Source: Ancylobacter gelatini (lineage in GTDB: Bacteria; Pseudomonadota; Alphaproteobacteria; Rhizobiales; Xanthobacteraceae). Taken from it: 64,000 bases of DNA. Within the stretch, counting starts at the first letter, position 1, and each line of letters starts with the position of its first letter. Positions 61,199 through 64,000 of this stretch are shown here, in pieces. The position numbers and the translations under genes are program-made. The stretch spans positions 62,001 through 126,000 of the forward strand of contig NZ_JAKVIL010000011.1 in the NCBI RefSeq assembly GCF_022601675.1, in the 5' to 3' direction. The notes under the pieces were generated by a model that worked only from the letters and a program-made list of their open reading frames with translations, made no database searches and was not told the DNA's origin.

Positions 61199-61708
61199 AT
61201 GAACGAGCGCCCCGAGCCCTTTACCCCCGAAGCCTTCAAGTCCGATCCCTATCTGCACCTTGCCGGCCGGCTGGTGCCGGGCGGGCATGTGCTGCCGGTG
61301 CGGGTCTATTACGAGGACACGGATTTCTCCGGCATCGTCTACCACGCCAACTACCTGAAGTTCATGGAGCGCGCGCGCTCCGACCATCTCAGGCTGATCG
61401 GCGTGGTGCAGGGCGATCTGTTCGGCGAGGCGCTGGCCGAAGCTCCCGGTTTTGCCTTCGTGGTGCGCTCCATGGAGCTGCAATTCGTCCGGCCCGCCCG
61501 CATCGACGACGTGCTGGAAATCCACACCTCGCCGGTCGAGGTGGCGGGGGCCTCGATCACGCTTCAGCAGAAAGTGATGCGCGGGGGCGATCTGCTGGTC
61601 GAGGGCAAGGTCAAGGTCGCCTTCGTCGCGCAGGGCCGTGCCCGGCGCATCCCCGATTCCCTGCGCGCGGCGATGAAGGCGACCCTTGACGAGGGCGGCA
61701 GCGCCTGA
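61199..61708 (+). CDS. ybgC: YbgC family acyl-CoA thioesterase (Tol-Pal associated)
   Basis: The 169-residue protein has a hotdog fold with the 4-hydroxybenzoyl-CoA thioesterase signature VYYEDTDFSGIVYHANYLKFMERARSDHL (in part), including the catalytic Asp and His. It hydrolyses acyl-CoA or acyl-ACP thioesters and is conserved at the head of tol-pal clusters. About 35 residues precede the usual start, so an internal start is possible, but the ATG at 61199 is the best candidate. tolQ follows after 228 bases. Confidence 0.93.
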   Translation: MNERPEPFTPEAFKSDPYLHLAGRLVPGGHVLPVRVYYEDTDFSGIVYHANYLKFMERARSDHLRLIGVVQGDLFGEALAEAPGFAFVVRSMELQFVRPARIDDVLEIHTSPVEVAGASITLQQKVMRGGDLLVEGKVKVAFVAQGRARRIPDSLRAAMKATLDEGGSA

Positions 61709-61741
61709 GGATCGCAGATTTCGTGTTGCGTCGCGGCAACG

Positions 61742-61758
61742 CTAACCCGCCATTAACC
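61742..61758 (+). promoter_or_regulatory. CtrA-like site upstream of tolQ
   Basis: CTAA-CCCGCCA-TTAACC fits TTAA-N7-TTAA with one mismatch. It lies about 195 bases upstream of the tolQ start, in the gap after ybgC. It differs from the ruvC-upstream site at only two positions over 18 bases. Confidence 0.45.
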
Positions 61759-61936
61759 CTAATAAGCTCTTGTATCGGGTAGCTGCGGGAGCGCGCCGAC
61801 GTCGATCGCCCAAGTTTGGACAGACTCAATCGCTTGATGGCGGATGTATTCCCTTGAGCCGCGTCAGTGTCATCAGCCTTTGGGCGGCTGATGCATCATG
61901 GCGCCGCAACCCTTTGAGACTGGCAGGATTGGCGTG

Positions 61937-62782
61937 ATGACGCTCAGGAAGCTTCTTTTTGCGATGGTGCTGTTTCTCGCGGCATCGGCGTCCTTCGCTC
62001 ATGCCCAGAGCGCGACGACACCCGTGACCGGCGCGCCCACCGCGCAGGTGCAGGGCCAGGCGGTCGCGGCCCCGCCCGGCGCGGCCGTCGCCCCCGAGGG
62101 CGCGGGCATGGGCCCGGACATGTCGCTGATCGGGCTGTTCCTGCAGGCCCATCTGGTCGTCAAGCTCGTGATGGCCGGCCTGATCATCGCCTCAATCTGG
62201 GTCTGGGCGATCATCATCGACAAGACCATCCTGTTCACGCGCACCAAACGCATGATGGACCGCTTCGAGCAGACCTTCTGGTCGGGCCAGAGCCTGGAGG
62301 AACTGTACCGCTCGCTGTCCTCGCGCCCCAATCACGCCATGGCGGCGATCTTCGTCGCCGCGATGCGCGAGTGGAAGCGCTCCTATGAGGGCGGGGCGCG
62401 GTCCTTCGCCGGGCTCACCCAGCGGCTGGACAAGGTGATGGACGTCACCATCGCCCGCGAGGTGGAGCGTCTGGAAAGCCGGCTCCTGGTGCTGGCGACG
62501 GTCGGCTCGGCCGGCCCGTTCATCGGCCTGTTCGGCACGGTGTGGGGCATCATGACCTCGTTCCAGTCGATCGCCGCCTCGAAGAACACCAGCCTCGCAG
62601 TTGTGGCGCCGGGCATCGCCGAAGCCCTTTTCGCAACGGCAATTGGCCTTATCGCCGCCATCCCGGCGACGATTTTCTACAATAGGTTCGTGTCGCAAGT
62701 GAACAAGCAGGCGCTCAGGCTCGAAGGCTTTGCCGACGAGTTCTCGGCGATCCTGTCGCGTCAGATCGACGAACGGGGCTGA
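61937..62782 (+). CDS. tolQ: TolQ, Tol-Pal proton channel subunit
   Basis: The 281-residue protein has a signal-peptide-like N-terminus (MTLRKLLFAMVLFLAASASFAHAQ) and an Ala/Pro linker to about residue 60. Three TolQ helices follow (about 73-95, 190-212 and 225-250) with the signature SAGPFIGLFGTVWGIMTSFQ. It energises TolA with TolR for outer-membrane constriction at division. The N-terminal extension is typical of some alphaproteobacteria. The start at 61937 was preferred to the ATG 13 codons earlier. Confidence 0.94.
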   Translation: MTLRKLLFAMVLFLAASASFAHAQSATTPVTGAPTAQVQGQAVAAPPGAAVAPEGAGMGPDMSLIGLFLQAHLVVKLVMAGLIIASIWVWAIIIDKTILFTRTKRMMDRFEQTFWSGQSLEELYRSLSSRPNHAMAAIFVAAMREWKRSYEGGARSFAGLTQRLDKVMDVTIAREVERLESRLLVLATVGSAGPFIGLFGTVWGIMTSFQSIAASKNTSLAVVAPGIAEALFATAIGLIAAIPATIFYNRFVSQVNKQALRLEGFADEFSAILSRQIDERG

Positions 62783-62784
62783 CA

Positions 62785-63237
62785 ATGGGGATGGCAGGAG
62801 GCAGCGGCGGCGGCTGGACCTCGCGGCGTTCGCGCCGGCGGGGCGGCGGGGCCGTCATGTCCGAAATCAACGTCACCCCCATGGTCGACGTGATGCTGGT
62901 GCTGCTCATCATCTTCATGGTGGCCGCGCCCATGCTCACTGTCGGCGTGCCGCTCGACCTGCCGCAGACGCAGGCGCAGGCGGTATCTCAGGACCATGAG
63001 CCGCTGGTGATCTCGATCAACACCCAGGGGCAGGTCTTCCTGCAGGACACCGAGATCGACGTGAACGAGCTGGTGCCCAAGCTGCAGGCCATCGCCAAGG
63101 CCGGCTATGACGAGCGCATCTTCGTGCGCGGCGACAAGTCCGTGGACTATGGCGCGGTGATGAAGGTCATGGGCCGGCTCTCCGGCGCGGGCTTCAAGCG
63201 CGTCGCCCTCGTCTCCGAAGTCGAGCAGGGGAGCTGA
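62785..63237 (+). CDS. tolR: TolR, Tol-Pal motor subunit
   Basis: The 150-residue protein has the ExbD/TolR helix with proton-carrying Asp35 (INVTPMVDVMLVLLIIFMVAAP) and a periplasmic domain of about 90 residues (VPLDLPQTQAQAV, VFLQDTEIDVNELV). Its N-terminus is Gly/Arg-rich and cytoplasmic. It lies two bases after tolQ and seven before tolA. Confidence 0.95.
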   Translation: MGMAGGSGGGWTSRRSRRRGGGAVMSEINVTPMVDVMLVLLIIFMVAAPMLTVGVPLDLPQTQAQAVSQDHEPLVISINTQGQVFLQDTEIDVNELVPKLQAIAKAGYDERIFVRGDKSVDYGAVMKVMGRLSGAGFKRVALVSEVEQGS

Positions 63238-63244
63238 GCGGAGC

Positions 63245-64000
63245 ATGCGCGCGGGCCTCATCTCATCGGCGGCATTGCATGTCGGCATTATCGGATTCAT
63301 GGCCATCTCGTTCGCGGCGCCGAGCCCGTTCGAGAACATGCAGGCTGAATCGATGCCGATCGATATCATCTCCGATGCCGAGATGAGCCAGATGATGGCC
63401 GGCAAGAAGGATGCCCCGAAGGCCCAGGCGCCCAAGCCCGTGGTCGAGAAGGTCGACACCCCGAAGCCGCCGGAAAACCTTGACGCCAAGGTCACGGACA
63501 AGCCCGAGATCAAGGCCGCCAACGAGCCGACGCCGCCTCCGCCCCCGCCGCCGGATGTGAAGCCGCCGGAGCCGACGCCCAAGCCTCCGGCCGCGCAGGC
63601 CGCGCCGAAGCCCCCGGCGCCCGCGCCGGATGCTGAATCGCTCACGGCCAAGCCGCCGGAGCCGAAGAAGGACGAGCCGAAGCCCGAGCAGACGGCGCAG
63701 GCCGCCCCGCCCATGCCGACGCCGCCCAAGAAGCCGAAGGACATTCCCCCCAAGGTGGTGCAGGCACCGCCGAAGGACCAGAAGGACTTCAACCCGAACG
63801 ACATCGCGGCGCTGCTCGACAAGCGCACGCCGCAGCGTCAGGCCGCGCTGGGCGATACCATCAACAACACCGCCTCGCTCGGCGCGCGCGTCGGCACCGC
63901 GGCCTCGCTGTCGCAGACCGAGATCGACGCGCTTCGCGCGCGGCTGATGTCGCTGTGGAATCCGCCGGCCGGTGCCGCCAATCCTGAAGAGCTGATCGTG
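63245..64000 (+). CDS. tolA: TolA, Tol-Pal linker protein (cut by window end)
   Basis: The 252 residues visible begin with an inner-membrane helix containing the SHLS-like motif region (LISSAALHVGIIGFMAISFAAP). A Lys/Pro/Ala-rich domain of about 140 residues follows (repeated KPPEP, PKPPA), then the start of the C-terminal domain (FNPNDIAALLDKRTPQ, LSQTEIDALRARLMSLWNPP). TolA spans the periplasm to contact Pal and the outer membrane. The 3' end lies outside the window; tolB and pal would be expected next. Confidence 0.92.
   Translation, partial: MRAGLISSAALHVGIIGFMAISFAAPSPFENMQAESMPIDIISDAEMSQMMAGKKDAPKAQAPKPVVEKVDTPKPPENLDAKVTDKPEIKAANEPTPPPPPPPDVKPPEPTPKPPAAQAAPKPPAPAPDAESLTAKPPEPKKDEPKPEQTAQAAPPMPTPPKKPKDIPPKVVQAPPKDQKDFNPNDIAALLDKRTPQRQAALGDTINNTASLGARVGTAASLSQTEIDALRARLMSLWNPPAGAANPEELIV

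Overview
The window is a 64 kb, high-GC stretch of chromosome from an alphaproteobacterium, most likely of the order Hyphomicrobiales (Rhizobiales). A Xanthobacteraceae-like genome would fit, but the genus cannot be fixed by eye. The evidence is a circularly permuted two-piece tmRNA gene, the alphaproteobacterial form of SspB, TrcR (DUF1013), an RcdA-like DUF1465 protein, the DUF465, DUF1192, DUF4164, DUF4169, DUF4260 and DUF2852 families, and CtrA-type TTAA-N7-TTAA sites. I saw no insertion sequence, prophage, CRISPR array or tRNA gene. Gene order is that of a stable core chromosome.

Layout. 1-3.3 kb: hflK-hflC-DUF2065 (membrane proteolysis control), then a ribbon-helix-helix/DUF4169 pair. 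3.7-8.3 kb: fumC, an LTXXQ periplasmic protein with a hairpin over its start codon, thyA-GNAT, and two small proteins. 8.4-11.7 kb: permuted ssrA, then an operon of PepSY protein, cytochrome b561, response regulator and histidine kinase. 12.1-14.7 kb: sspB, a flavin amine oxidase, folA. 14.7-19.4 kb: TPR protein, rpmJ, the ispH-thrB-rnhA-DUF4260 operon, yceI. 19.5-25.5 kb: trcR with a textbook promoter and terminator, prpE, a divergent DUF465 pair, peroxiredoxin, a DsbD-alpha-like protein, yqgE. 25.6-33.6 kb: a 7TM/PAS/GGDEF/EAL protein, a Sel1 protein, a ThiE-like protein, and a large exported repeat protein. 33.7-39.5 kb: fba-pgk-gap-tkt. 39.8-47.3 kb: DUF4164-zapA, inositol monophosphatase, a MotA/TolQ-like plus OmpA-type motor pair, GNAT, CDF transporter, ABC exporter, rpmE. 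47.4-51.4 kb: RcdA-like gene, a candidate small RNA beside a perfect CtrA box, DUF1192, quinone oxidoreductase, 6S RNA, fau, ymdB-like phosphodiesterase. 51.5-57 kb: PHB-depolymerase-type esterase, an alpha/beta hydrolase lacking its catalytic residues, a 20-bp tandem repeat, yebC, two transporters. 57-64 kb: ruvC-ruvA-membrane protein-ruvB, a TetR/DUF2852 module with matching operators, and ybgC-tolQ-tolR-tolA (cut by the window end).

How the genes work together. Several loci concern regulated proteolysis and the cell cycle: tmRNA and its adaptor SspB, HflKC, the RcdA-like adaptor, TrcR, ZapA, and Tol-Pal. CtrA-like sites lie near the RcdA-like gene, upstream of ruvC and upstream of tolQ. 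Folate and thymidylate metabolism appears three times (thyA, folA, fau), and lower Calvin/pentose/glycolytic carbon flow is grouped in tkt-gap-pgk-fba. The least explained items are the CtrA-box small-RNA candidate near 48.1 kb, the start-codon hairpin at 5.2 kb, the paired TetR operators near 60 kb, the orphan motor-like pair at 41.6-43.7 kb, and the exported repeat protein at 31-33.6 kb.
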